Assembly (NCBI GenBank): GCA_028583605.1
Contig: CM053329.1
Coordinates: 3,596,001 to 3,660,000 of the forward strand
Source: Dastarcus helophoroides
Taxonomy: Eukaryota > Arthropoda > Insecta > Coleoptera > Bothrideridae
Length of the DNA: 64,000 nt
Reading direction: 5' to 3'
Below, one piece after another: positions 1-12,678 of this stretch. The notes under the pieces are model-generated. The model did not search any database. It saw nothing but the letters and a program-made list of their open reading frames with translations, and was not told where the DNA came from. The position numbers were made by a program, and so were the translations under genes. Position 1 is the stretch's first letter. Each line of letters begins with the position of its first letter.

Positions 1-1910
1 AATATAATTTTATTGAATAAATTTGTCAATATTTTCTTAAATATGTTAAACACATATGTATTACATATTTTTCAATAGAAAAGGAATTGTTCTTTTAAAA
101 TAAAAAAAAATATACATGGTTTTCCATTAGGACAAAAATATCTTAGCATTAATTTCGTCTAAATCCCATTTATGGATCTCTTTTATTTTGGATTCTATTT
201 CTTTTAGTGATCAAGGTATAAAGAGTCAAAATCCGATATTCACTATTCAATCACCTCATATGTACAAGGGTTTGAATTGTTACAGAAAAAACGAAGAATT
301 ACTTAAATTACTCGTAATCGAATTGAACTTGTTCTATGAAATTTGTTAAATTAAATAAAGCCCTAAAAATTAAAGTATTATAATTATCTTAAATATACAA
401 CACGTTCCTAATTTTAACCAAAGGCGACCGTACGTTTATTATGAATCCCTACTTTATTTACAATAAAAAATATTTTTTGCATTTTTTTGATACGAGCAAT
501 TGATTAAACGTAGATCATTATTTTCTCTATACAAACATACGTAAAAATGTATTTTAAATTGACGAAATATTTAAACATTTATTATATTAACACTTGATTC
601 ACCTAAACCTCAAAACTGGTTGAACTTTTAAAATTAGTATTCTTGGGTACTTTATTTTATTCAGCATATTTCACAAAACAAACTGATGTTTCGAAGTTAT
701 CTAAAACTTTTTTTTTTTTGCTTTGCTTGTCTTCCCAAGCAAAGCGTCAAACACCATTGTTTATAGGAACTTTTTGTCTTAAAATAATGTCGACAATCAC
801 CCCCTGAAGTTTGTCAAACTACTTTTGAATCATTCTGTTTCTGCAGAGCAAATATTTGCCAAATAAAAAATTTAAAATGCGGTATGCGGTTTTTGCATTT
901 AATATCCATTATCACAGTAAATATTACAACAAAAAATATATTAAATTCTTTATATATTTCTAATAAATAACTTGAAAATATGTCAGTTTTAGATTAATTA
1001 GAGCAACGAAAACATTTGTTCTTCACAAAAATCGGTTTACCTTCCCAACTCAAAATATGAATTTTTGGTATATAATCCCAAAAATTATCGCTCGAAAAAG
1101 CTTAATACTGGGCTAAATGTTAGCCGTCGAAAAAAAATTAGTTACAAGCACACTCAATCCAAACGAAAAAAAAAAGAGCTAGACTAAAATAGGGAGAATG
1201 TGATAACCAAATTTTGAAGGAACTTACCTCAATAGAGTAAGTTATTATTTCATAATTTAACTTGATATAATTTTTGCCATTGAACCGTAAAGGATGGCTA
1301 ATAAGGTTAGTATGATGAAATGAAAAAATGTATCTAACATTTATGATATATCTCAAATTAAAACTGCTAAAGATGTTAGGAATTCCTATTGTTTTTTTCT
1401 GAAATTGAATTGCATGATTTATAGAAATCAAAATTTATTTTATAAATTAATCCTATGTATTAAATTTCTTTTAACACCATTGTTTAATTATTTTAAACAT
1501 TGCTTTAAATTATAATTATTTGTCTATATTCCATGCAGTGTGTTACTTTACTACGGGGAGGTTTGATACAGTCGTTAACGACAAAAGCATCTTTTTTCAT
1601 TTGTTAAACATTGCCAAACTACTCCAACTTTACAATTTAATAAAAGTTTCAATTATACAAGATGCTCTGTATTCTCTGAATTCATGGATCAATTGGTTTT
1701 TTTTTAATCATGACATATATTTCATGGGTTTTTCGAATTCTACTTATCATTGGCAATGTTCTAAATATAAATAAAAGGGATGTTTTTTTCCCTAGCGGAG
1801 ACATCGGACCTCCGCGTACTACTAAGCATACTATACAAAGTCTCTTAACGAGAACTTGGCCCCTATAATTTGAAAACGGAGAAATATTTTAGAATTTGCC
1901 GAGACCCGTA
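1..1910. other. no recognised gene
   Basis: AT-rich. An open stretch at 1520-1774 (+) begins with TTG, not ATG, and is only faintly like a BTB-domain C-terminus (AVCYFTTGRF…LLNIAKLLQLYNL); I do not call it. Other open frames are short and lack domain character. Confidence 0.5.
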
Positions 1911-3250
1911 TACAGAATGGACCATAGATAATGGTACACAGAGCAATGGTGGATTTTTCGAATAAAAATAATGTGGTTTAGCTACATTTACATTAATACC
2001 AAAAGTTGATATTAACAGAGATACAGGGTGTGAAAGTTGAAAAAAAAATTCGATTTTTTCGTACAACTATGGAGTGAATTGTAATGAAGGCACGAAATTT
2101 GGCACAAGGGGGCTTCTTAAGTCGACAAACTCTAATTTGCTAACATATTACCAATAGCTGATAGGGGGCGCTACCTGCGCTATCCTGCATAATTCTAAAT
2201 CATTATAACTTTTTTGTGCACCCACGTATATTAATTTTAAATGGATTATTTTATTTTCCCATATTTTTTACGTAAAAAAGGTGTACTTTCTGAAAGTTGA
2301 TACGAGCAACCGTTTCCAAGATATTTGTCTTTAAAGCTTGACGTGCCTTGGTTTTAAATTATTAAGATATTAAATTTTCGAAGTAGGCTTTATTACTTTG
2401 CTGATAATATTATGACCTAAATTTTGCAAATCTCAATAAAGAAAATCCAAAAAATTAAGACATAATTTATTTTCTAACATAGAGATCTGAGATATGATCT
2501 CTGAGTTCGCACAAGAAAATTTTAATAGTCTACGTGATCAAAGCAGATATTTGGAGATGAATTTTAATAAAAGACAGCCAAATTTGTAATTGTTTACAAT
2601 CTCTTTACATGAAAAAAGTCATTTCCCACATACTTATTTTTAAAAATAAATTTTGTTTTGGTATTTTATTTAAATTTACTTTAGAAATTTAAAATATATG
2701 TGTAATAATAATGTCAGTAGAGTAATATTTGATATAAACTATTTTAGTCAGTTTTATTACTTTTATTTTGAAACCTGCTGCGAAAAATTCACATTTACAT
2801 AACTTAAAATAAACGTACTGCAAACTTTGAAGGCAAATATCTTGAAAACGGTTGCTTTTATTAACATTTAAAAAGTATACCTTTTTTAAATAAAAAATGT
2901 AGGTAAATAAACGTATCTATTTAAAATAAGTGTACATAAAGGCTTAAAAAAGTTATGATGCTTTTGAATAATACAAGGTAGCGCAGGTGGCGCCCCCTAT
3001 GAATTACTGGAAATCTGTTTACAAATTAGAATTTCTTAACCAAAGAGACCCCGCTATGCCAAATTTCTTATCTATAGTGAAATGTATACATCAGTTATGC
3101 GAAAAAATCACAATTTTTTTTTCAACTTTGACACCCTGTATCTCTGTTAATATCAACTTTTGGTATAAGGTAAATGTAGTTAAATCACGTTATTTTTATA
3201 GGAAAAATCTACTCTTGCTCTATGTACCATTACTTATGGTCCACCCTGTA
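1911..3250. mobile_element. long-TIR palindromic element, family 1 copy 1 (TA-CAGxxTGGACCATA)
   Basis: The two ends are inverted copies of each other for about 430 bases. The left end begins TACAGAATGGACCATAGATA; the right end is the reverse complement of a TACAGGGTGGACCATAAGTA-type terminus. Flanking TA fits a Tc1/mariner-type target. The interior has no transposase, so it is non-autonomous. A second full copy lies at 49338-50706. Confidence 0.85.
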
Positions 3251-4626
3251 TTTATGTTCTTGGGGGGACCATATTTGACGATCAAGTAAACTTGATATGT
3301 TTATCAACTACCCTATTTGTGATACATTATTTTAAAGCCTTTTTTATTGCAAATAAACTCGTGCATCGTTTTTTAGAATTGATTAAGAATTAAAAACAAA
3401 AAGTTGACAAACCCATGTTCGTCTAAGACGCCAAGAGTGTTCACTCATTTTCGGCATTATAAAGTCGATTTCATAAAAAAACTTTATATGACCACTGAAT
3501 GGCACGTGGTGGCCTATAAATCGAAAACTTGTTGTGTATACAGGGTGACTCAGTATCACAAAGCTTCATTATTTTTTTTTAATGAAAAAATGCATTTTTA
3601 AATAGGGAACATTTTACACGTTAAGACATGTTTTCGTTGCGATGTCTGTCGTCTGCGGTCGTCCGTGACGCTCGTACGTCGAACCCTTGTACAGGGTGTC
3701 CCATTTTCGGCACTTTTTGGTGGTATTGGGGTTATTATTAAAGGTAGAGTGTTAGGGTTTTAACTTTAGGGTCTTACTTTTCGATCAAATGAAAAATTTC
3801 AGTGTGAAATTTGTCGCTGACTGCCTTAGTTTTGAAGTTACACTGTGATTCTGAAAATTCTCTCTTTTTAGACATAATATTTATGACTAACAAAAAAATA
3901 TTTTTTTCGCTGCATCTTCTCAGAGAAAAGGGTGGCTCTTTATTACCACTGATTCTAGAACATTGAATTTTTAATCTTATAATATATTTCCGATAAAAAT
4001 AAGTATATTTAAAAATAATATTCAGAATCACAATTTCTAAGTAACATTTAAACAAAGTGATTTTTAAATTGCTAATTTTCGTATTAGTTTCCTTTTTATT
4101 ACAAAATCTTACCGGTTAAATTACAAAATTTAACTCTTATCAGCTATTTTGAAGCATCTTTAAGCTTATGTTTCGCCATTCATTTAAAGCAGCGTCTGCC
4201 GAACGTCGAACACAGGAAACTATATGAACGCAACGGACGTCCGTTATTGAGGAAATAAATATTGTCAACAAACATTAATAAAAATTTAAATATTTCCAAA
4301 CTGGGTCGTAGAAATGTTAAATAAAATTAATAAACATAATGTTTCCGTCCAATAAGAGTCCACCCTGAAGAATAAACCTTTTGGGAACGATATATTTAGT
4401 CAACATTTTAGCTAATTCAAACGGAAATGCCGGACTTGCAATTTACCTAGTCATAAAACAGGTTTTATTTTGTATTTTGTCTGGTGCTGGAGGCTGGAAT
4501 GACCCATTATTGAAGGGTTTCATTCATTGACGCATGGTTGTGATTAAATTGATCCAGTTTTTGGAGAACTGACTCACATCTGCGAAATGTTGGATATTTT
4601 TTTAGAGTAATATAATAATAGGATAA
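3251..4626. other. repeat-derived DNA with two more CAGGGTG termini
   Basis: TATACAGGGTGACTCAGTATC at 3538 and TGTACAGGGTGTCCCATTTTC at 3690 look like unpaired ends of the long-TIR elements seen elsewhere. No coding region was recognised. Confidence 0.55.
4266..4378 (+). repeat. dispersed repeat shared with 47868-48160
   Basis: TTTCCAAACTGGGTCGTAGA and AATGTTTCCGTCCAATAAGA recur: the first part inverted at 47868-47935, the second direct at 48121-48160. In the second copy an AT microsatellite interrupts the AATAAAATTAAT stretch. Confidence 0.75.
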
Positions 4627-4630
4627 GTAC

Positions 4631-4994
4631 TGTTACGTGCTTATCGGTTCGAATTGATACACGTGATGGATTTATTCCCACTTTATTACTGAACTCAACT
4701 TGAATCACCACAATTTACAATTAACTCACTTCTACTAACTTACTAATTGCACTGATTCTAACTGACTGACTCGAGGGAAAACTGACCGCCTTTTTATAGT
4801 TTCGGCCCGCGTTCTTCCAGAATTTTCGGCAGATAAGGCTTATCGAATGCCGAAATTTCTGGAACGCTTATCTGCCGTTTGTTTCGTTATCGCGGCCGCT
4901 TTCCCCTTATCAGAACCTTCTAGAAACTTTTTTTATTTACTAAATTCTACAATTCTATTCTAAATCCTATTTCGTCTATTTACATTGCGTTACA
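4631..4994 (-). mobile_element. solo LTR, gypsy type
   Basis: Bounded by TGTTACG…GCGTTACA (TG…CA read on the minus strand: TGTAACGC…CGTAACA) and flanked by a perfect 4-bp target duplication GTAC (4627-4630 and 4995-4998). On the minus strand it has a TATAAAAAGGCGG promoter-like block and a polyadenylation-type signal in the usual order. No internal retrotransposon region is attached, so it results from LTR-LTR recombination. Confidence 0.9.
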
Positions 4995-4998
4995 GTAC

Positions 4999-7865
4999 TA
5001 TTTAATGTTGACCCTAACAATTGGATGCAAATAGGAGCTAGCTCACTGGAAATTTCCAAAGTAAACTAAGTGCTTCATTCCATGATTTTGATATTATGAA
5101 CATATTGATCAATACCACAACTAAATTATTAAATGCTCCTTTTCGAAAAGCAGACCGTTTTGATTTGCTTGGGACAGAACAGGAGTCAACTAATTTTCAT
5201 CATATACAAAAATGTTTGATCCTTTAAAAGTTACTTATTTTATGTGTATTGTATCCAGAAAATTGTTCAGATTTCAAAAGTGTAATAATATGCAGGATGC
5301 TCTATTTAAAAATCCAAAGTTGGTATCAGTTCTCGCGAAAGTGACAACAATAGGAATGTAAATTTTATGTAAAAATTTTACATTTTATAAATCCATCAAG
5401 TTTAACAATTATAAAAATTTCATTTTTATAAATAAAGAAGAAATAAGGGATGTAAAAACTAAAATAAATAGATATTGTTTGTTTTGAATTTAGTAGTCAA
5501 AATTGCGTGTTGTCTAAAGTGTTAATTGTTTTCGCGAAACTTCTGGTTTAAACTCGAATGTTCGTTCCGTTGCTCCTTGAACTTTTGTGTCGAAAATCGG
5601 CTTTTATCTGTCTTCTTAACAGGTTAAGTTTCTTCACAAAATTGTTAGTTACAGAGCTAAATTTTTTAATAAAACTTCGTTGTTAAGATTAAGATTCTGT
5701 TTTGTTTTTGATCTTGAAATTTCAATTTTGCGTAGAAAATTTGAATTTGGAAATTGAAATACATTTTTTATGAAATTATGAAAACAAATCTCTCATATTT
5801 TTCATTTTAATTCCCAAATTTTGCATATTTTAAGTTTTCAAATATTGGACAAATATTTTAAATTAATATTTTGTGAAAATTCCGAGTTTAAATTTAATAT
5901 TTCCAAACCCAATTATTCCGATTTATTTTATGATCTTATAAAGTTAAGCTTTTTTTTTAATTTCGTCACGTACTGAATCTCTCTAAATTGCTAGGTAGGC
6001 GTGAGTGGAAAAATATGAGTAAGTACCAGGGTTGCCGTTTTGCTAATAAATACTGTCATAAGCCAGGAATATAAGGTCCTGCCAGTAAACTTGCCAGTAT
6101 TGACTTATAACCAGGAATTTCAAGGAATAACCTCGAATTTTGATTCGCGATTTTTACACACTACATATTTTGCAATTTTATTACACGCTAGCCCCCTTGA
6201 CAGCGATTCTCTTGTAATATTGGATCTTAAACATGTTTTGTACAGAGAAAACCAAAGAGCATTTAGGGTGCAATTCAATGTCTTTGTGGTGTAGGGTAGG
6301 GTTTCTAAATTTTCAGAGTCAAGTGTTTTCAATAATTTTAACTGCTTTTATTACATGAACAAGTTTTATAACCATTGCTTTTTTGTCCCTATTGTCATAA
6401 TTCTCGTAACTCAACGTGGAGAGGGTCACTTTGGTCTGCTAGCAGCAGGCTAGCAGAAATTCTCTCATTACAGGTTGTAACGATCTAACACTTAAATGTA
6501 TAGGTTTTATGCTTTTATATCCTATTGTCATAATTCTGGTAACCTAAGGTTGTAAAAATTAAACATTTCTTCTTTCTATTATGTCTGCTGCTGGAGTTAT
6601 TGCTTAAAATTTTCTATATTCCTTATACTCGTTTAGTAATTTCTAACTCAATTATTCTTATTTATTTTATGTCCTTATAAAGATCAGGTTTTTTTAACTT
6701 CGTCCCATACTGAATCTGTAAATTGCCAGGTAGGCGTGAGTGGAAAAATATGAATCAGTCCAGCACCCCATCTGTTGCGAGTTAGTCGGTTGGTATAGGA
6801 ATGGAATGATTAAGATAACGGGCATAACCAGGTAAAATATCAACGGACAATTTGAGTAAAAGAGTAAAAAACCAAAATAATAAAATGCTCACGACACGTT
6901 TCAAGTTGAAGGGTAAAAAATATAGCGGTCACGACTTTAAATGCCGAAATTTCCAATTTTTTCTTCTGATTTCGTGATTAAAGTGGAAAGATGAAGAGAG
7001 GAACAAACTTGTAAATTTACAATTCGAAATTTTGAGGAAAAGTTATGATTTTAAAAACAAAAAGAGATTTTCCACATGTCTATTGGAATTACTGTTGTAA
7101 TTACTAGAATAATAAACATTTTGTTAAAAAAATGTCTCGAATTTTAAAATTTAAACGTGAGTTATTGGTAACAATTTAATAAGAAATAAAATTTTAATTG
7201 AAGGAAAAAAGTAGCAAGTTCAACTTAAAATCTTGAAAACAGATTTTTTAATAAATATTTTTTTTACTTTAAGTCCTAACTTTAAATTTGCAATTATTGT
7301 TACCTCTCTTTTACCTAACATGATTTCAAATTGAAAATATTTAATTAATAACGAGTTGTATATTAAAATAATAAATTTCGTGTTTTTTTTTTAATTTGGA
7401 GTTATTTCTTAAAAGTTTCTGTATTCGTTTAATAATTTCTAATTTTTCTAAAAATTTGGAAATTTTGAACAATATATTTCAGGTTAAAGATGAGAATTTT
7501 GCTTAAAAATTCGAAGTTAATAAAATGTCCTAAAGTTTATGAAAAAAGGTGATTTGTCAAAGTTTCATAATTTAAAAGTGTATTCATCGAAGTGAAACTT
7601 AAGAAACCCGGCTATAGAAATCAGTCAAATTGCCATCCCATCACGCGGCGACCATGGACATATCAGTAAGAGAAAATAATTATTGTTTGATTTGTGGTGT
7701 AGATCTTGGATAAATGACCGGAACCGTAAAGAACTCTGTTTCCCCTGCCAAAATGTAATAGTTTTACTATTAACCACTAGGTACCAGCACTTCCTTAACA
7801 ACGTTTTGGAGTATGCATACAGAAAAGTGGTGTACGCATTTTGTAATGGAGTTTGCCTATCTATA
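4999..7865. other. no recognised gene; low-complexity AT-rich patches
   Basis: 5700-5950 and 6900-7560 consist of diverged AAATTTTGAAAA-type sequence like that at 17300-17760, 54590-55320, 60600-61080 and 62700-64000. The 5925/6658 duplication lies here. I see no gene. Confidence 0.5.
5925..6755 (+). repeat. direct repeat pair, ~95 bp, 735 bp apart
   Basis: TTGCYAGGTAGGCGTGAGTG with GAAAAATATGA and the preceding 70 bases occur at 5925-6020 and again at 6658-6755. Between them CCTATTGTCATAATTCT is repeated at about 6387 and 6521. It is probably an old segmental or tandem duplication. Confidence 0.75.
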
Positions 7866-8065
7866 TATTTGAATCTAATAAATGTTCAAACCTATTGGTC
7901 TGTGGATTAGAATCCTTGTCTTCTGGGAAATTTTTCCTAAAGAGCAACCGTTTCGCTAGGTGGCAGTGTTTCAACTGTTGGTAATTCAGCTACCTATGAT
8001 TCACTATGCACGCCTGGAGGGCTGCATGAATTTGTAGTCTAGGTTGCATTCTACTTGCATATCTA
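7866..8065 (+). repeat. dispersed repeat, copy 1
   Basis: From ATGTTCAAACCTATTGGTCT through CTGGAGGGCTGCATGAATTT it matches 53405-53605 with few differences, in the same orientation. Confidence 0.85.
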
Positions 8066-9185
8066 TATGTATTCAATCCACGGCTAAAGTGAATACTTTC
8101 CCGCCTCTACTTGTCTTCACGCAAGCGCCGCGCCGGTCCATCTTTACCGAGATGCTATCTGTGTCTATCTCAGTCGACTCGATCGCTCTAGCTCTCTCTC
8201 TGTCCTTTTGTCCTTTTGCCCTTGAACGAAAAGTTGGAACTTCGTACCCATATAAGAATATAAACATTTCCAATGTTAATATATCTTTATAGTTCTGCAG
8301 AAAGTCGTATTACAAATCGCAAATTTACTGGCGGTAAGTATTTTCTACCAGTAAACTTTCCTCAATGATGTGGATGCTGTCAAGGTAAGAGTAATAACAT
8401 TCTCTAGCTTTTGCTGGAATTAACCATTTCATTAATTTGTGGGTCGTTTGATGTTAATTTAATTCACTTCAACATGTTACTAGACATTTTAACGTATAAA
8501 TTATAATGTTGCAATGTCTAGTTTTTTTTTTGAAGTAATACAGGATTATTCCATTTCAATATTTCCACAATTATTTTTAAAACAATAAGAGGAAATGTTA
8601 ACTAATTATTATTTTATAGGCAAAGAATTAAAAATAAATAATGAGAGTTCAATAAAGGCTTTTGATTTGATTATCCTCAATCTCTTCAGTTCTTTTAAAA
8701 GATTATAAAATTTCGATGCAATAAATATGCAAGGCAAATTAACCAAATAATTGACAAAATTATTCATTAGCCAATTTTTTATCTAATTTATCATTCACTG
8801 AATATATTTTTTGATACTTTTGTAGCGTACCTTTTAGGAATAATGTATCGGCGTAAACAGTATTATCATTACGTCCTAATGACCTTATTGTTATTGGGAT
8901 TTTACGATATTTCGTAGAAATATCATTAGAGTTTTGAGGAAAAGTAATTACCCCGAAAGGCCATTGACATTATTTCTAGAAGACGTCAGAACCCCCACTT
9001 TTAGGAAAGTGGAGAAGAAAAATTCAACGATGAATTGGGAGTTCTGTTCGGGTTTTCAATGTGGTTAGTCCATTTTTGTTATTAGTCCTAGTTAATATAA
9101 TGTTTAAAATATAATGTGGTTTTTGTGTTCTAAACGGACCAACATGGCTACACTTTGTATTTTTAAATAATTTAAGTGTACTTAC
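8066..9185. other. intergenic or Gr intron; one unassigned open stretch
   Basis: 8090-8230 is unusually GC-rich and CTCT-rich, perhaps an old promoter or UTR. On the minus strand a roughly 69-codon frame without ATG runs from about 8972 down to 8766 (contains KYRKIPITIRSLGRND and VYADTLFLKG); it has no family that I recognise and no clear splice sites. Confidence 0.4.
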
Positions 9186-10085
9186 CGTTTGTGATAAGTG
9201 ACCACAAATAAAACAAATAAACAGTAATTTAACATTGCCCACAATTACCAAATAGATACTTCGATAATATCCAATACTTTCTTTCCTTAAATATATTATA
9301 TTATATAAGCCCAATAGTCCTAAAGCTACCATATTGAAATGTATCATACAAGTAGCAACCAAGTCAAATGAAGCAATACTATTTAGGTCCTTAATGGCCA
9401 GCCAAAGTTTATAATGTAACTGGCAATTTCTTTTCATTTTTGTCTCAAATTCAATATTTCCTTTTCTTTGAAATTCCTTTACAATAGTTGATATTACATA
9501 GATATAAGAAAAATAAAATGTTTCTCCGGCTATTCTGTTCGCAGCTATCCAAATATCAATAATTATATAAATGTAGAAAATAGTAGGTGTTATATTTTCA
9601 TTACTTTGAATCCAAGATAACATCTTTGGCAGAATGATAATTAAAAAGCCCGTAAATTCGATAGTCATAGAAAAGAAAATAATTTTGGTGACATAATTGT
9701 ATCCAATGTAATGTTTGTTGTTCAATTTTCTTTCAATGTCTCTCCATATATTAATGTTCTGAATAATACGATTTATACAGCTAAGGGTTCGAAAAGTGTG
9801 TACTACTCCATAAAATAGGGGTGTAAGCACAATACCGACATGAATGATTTCTTCAAAAAAATTTCCCGTTGCCACTTGTTTGTAGATAGCACAAATTCGC
9901 CTTGAGAGGTATGCATGGAAAGTCAACAAGAGTGAATAAAAAACGTATCGTATAAATTGTCCTTCATGTGTAGCGTGAAATGTGTATTTTCCATCGCATT
10001 TTAAAATTCTAGTATCCGTATATCCAGCTATTTTAAAAATCAGAAAAAATGGCTTAAAAAATTCAATTACTTCGGATGAACACAT
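9186..10085 (-). CDS. gustatory receptor (Gr family), long first exon; C-terminal exons not found
   Basis: A 300-codon open exon starts at an ATG (10085) and stops at a perfect phase-0 donor (ACG|GTAAGTA, intron from 9185). The translation is very hydrophobic, with about six membrane-spanning stretches and short basic loops, as in insect gustatory receptors: multi-pass channels in the dendrites of taste neurons. The donor follows CGHLSQT, near the end of membrane segment 6. The other Gr genes here break at the same place and in the same phase. The open frame runs on for another 53 codons, but that tail is basic and not membrane-like, so I treat it as intron. The usual three small exons (about 23 codons, 30 codons, and a final one with TY-L-x-I/V-L) were not found with confidence between 9185 and 1. 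The gene may be truncated, may have very long introns, or may be a pseudogene. Family assignment is by architecture and motif; no search was run. Confidence 0.75.
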
Positions 10086-12095
10086 GTTTTAGCACTACAG
10101 TAAATTGCTTATTTTAGTTCTAGAAATAAGCATGCAACATTAGAGTAATGAGTTGAACTATTTACGCATCCACTAATTAATTTATTGAAAAGCTTTTTCA
10201 ATCTCTTATGTAGTTTAATCTACATTTTTATTATTCTGCATATTGTTGTGAATCGTTTCTGAATTGTAGGGTATTTCCATATACAGAGCGGTGATAAAGT
10301 TTGGAACAAAATTCATAATTCCGTTATGTACTGTCTAATCCGAATTTTCGTCCAAAGCTTCAATTAGAGGTGTGTTCAGAAGGTCAACTTGCTCGTTCAT
10401 AAGTGTAAATTGACCAGAGTGTAAATATTTGAAGAGAAATAGATTAGACGGAATATTCTTAGGAGTCTGTGATCCATGGAGCTTGTTAGCATAATTGGCG
10501 GTATTGGCGATTCAAATTAAAAGCTCGCGCCAACAATCAGCTGATCGCAAGTAGGTGGCTTGCTTGTAACCTATCTTTAAGGCTGTAATATGTATGTAAA
10601 AATTAGGCATCTCCTGTGAATATTTTCTTATTTTGCCAAGCAGTTTTTATAATTTTCATGATTTTCATGTAATTTTATGTATATTAAGAGGACAATAACT
10701 AAGGTAATTAAAACAAGCCGACTGTTTATACAAATTATGATGGATTCGAGGAAAAAGCTTTTATGTTTTGTAAGAGGGGCGACATAGATTGCAGTGCATA
10801 AGCATCTTAATCTTGTTTTTAAATGTTCTACTTCTGTATGGAATAATTGTTAAATTGTTAGCCTCAACTCCCAGGAATATTATTTTGATCCTTTTTTAAA
10901 TATTTGTGAATTGCAGTGAATATTTAAATTTACTAGAACAGTTTAATGTTCTAAAAGTTGTAAGTGACGAATCAATTAAAGGATAATGTAAAATTTCCTG
11001 AAGTCCAAATTATTTGAAAAGAACTAAATAATTTCTTAGAAGGCACTAATTTTGTTGTTCAGTTAAAGATTGAAAATATTTTTAGGGGAAACACTTCTAA
11101 ATGGAAGTCATGTTTATTATTGGTGTGTAAGAGAAGAAAATTGAGAAAATTTAAAATAAACTAATAAGGATTGAATTGCACATTACATCGAATAAAATTC
11201 TTTCACGATAGCATCCACCTATTCCTAACTACTGAATTAAATTACTACTTTTAAAAATTGTTTATCAGATGCTTTAACCCCCTATATCCTACTGATAAAA
11301 GTAAAAACCACAACTAATAAACTGTATTAACAATAAATGCCACAATAAACATTAAAAAGTCCACAATATTTTGACAAGTGACTGATATGACTGGAACAGG
11401 GTTCGTTTTTTAGCACCGTAATCAGCCAAGAAGGATTCACTTCGGTGATGAATTTTAAAATTTGGTTACCCTTACCGTTTTGATTTAGCAGCATAGACAT
11501 GTTGCTGTTTAAACTAGAATTTAAGTGCATTCTGAAATACTTCTAATGTTTGGAAATTATTTAAAACATTAGTCACCTAGTTATGGTATCGTAAATGTCC
11601 TTCTTGGGGAGAAATGGAATAGCTGGCTGTAAAACTATATTTAAAATTGATAACATTTAGTAAAATATATCATTAACTGTCTCAACAATAAAAATGTTAC
11701 GGAAGAGAAATAATAGCACTGTATATGAAACATCATGTTTTTTAGTTTCATGAACAAAGAATGTTAGCAAGAGACTTCTAAATATTTTCTCTTGTATATT
11801 TTTGTGTAATGCAGCCATAAACAATGCCTAAAATCTTTGATTTGCTTTTTATTTGATTTGAAGTAAATTCCATATTCTGCAATAATGAAGAACTAAATTT
11901 AAAAAATCTATAAATATAGGTAAGTATAAACAAATGTCTACAACTACTTTAGGTACATAGATACAAACTAATCAAATCATTAACTTCTGATTTTAACATC
12001 AACTAACCGAAAATTGAAGGCTTGTTATGGCTACATTCACAAAGCAAACGCTAAATCAAAATGTAAACAAACATGTGACCTACACGTAGTAGTTA
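10086..12095. other. no recognised gene
   Basis: 5' flank of the minus-strand Gr exon. A stretch at 10345-10440 (AAAGCTTCAATTAGAGGTGT) resembles 37200-37250, so it is a dispersed repeat. Nothing else is supported. Confidence 0.5.
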
Positions 12096-12678
12096 TAAGG
12101 TTTGTTCCAACCGAACATCAAACTAGTTTGCAACCGTCCGGCGCATGTGCATTCAAAATTTACCGTTCCAACCAAGTGCAAACTCCAACCCAACTGGCAG
12201 TCCGGTGTTCCAACCGTGCTCTGACTAGTTCGTGAATTGATTTGTGATCAGTCAGACCAGTCAGCAGCCGAGAGCTTGTACTGGCAGTTGGGAACATGCG
12301 CAATAAGTAATCGATAAGCGGTATCTAATTTCTCAGCTGTTATTTGTCAATACGATTGTTAGATGTTTTGATCTTGTCGGAGCAAATGTAAATTGTGTTG
12401 TTAAGTTCTGAATTCTATTTTTCATCCACTATATTTGCTCAAAAATAATAAAAATGAATTTCGTAGAGGGATTTATATGTGATGAAGATTTATTTTCATC
12501 GCTTTCGATTGAGACAGACGGCGAAGACCAGGGGTTTTCCGAGAAATCCTAAAGTGCGTTCCAACGTGTACAATCCCAAACCAGTCGGAGTGTAATACGG
12601 AATGCACGCATGCGTACGAACTAGTTCATGAATTAGTCGGAAACTAATCAGAAATGTTCGGTTGGAACAAACCTATAA
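12096..12678. mobile_element. TIR element (TTATARGTTTGTTCCAACCG)
   Basis: The first bases read TTATAAGGTTTGTTCCAACCGAACAT; the last are the inverse of TTATAGGTTTGTTCCAACCGAACAT. CTAGTT motifs are also shared near both ends. The interior is richer in GC than its surroundings and contains a short ATG-started frame at 12454-12552 (NFVEGFICDEDLFSS…), acidic and of unknown relation. It may be an internally deleted DNA transposon keeping part of its first exon. Confidence 0.65.

Noticed and set aside
1520..1774. 84-codon frame faintly like a BTB domain C-terminus
   Set aside because: Starts with TTG, lacks the N-terminal BTB half, and the similarity is only a few residues.
8518..8601. Possible terminal exon for the minus-strand Gr gene (TFPLIVLKIIVEIL then stop)
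   Set aside because: The acceptor has a poor pyrimidine tract, the conserved Tyr is absent, the exon is too short at its start, and no matching exons 2-3 were found between it and 9186.
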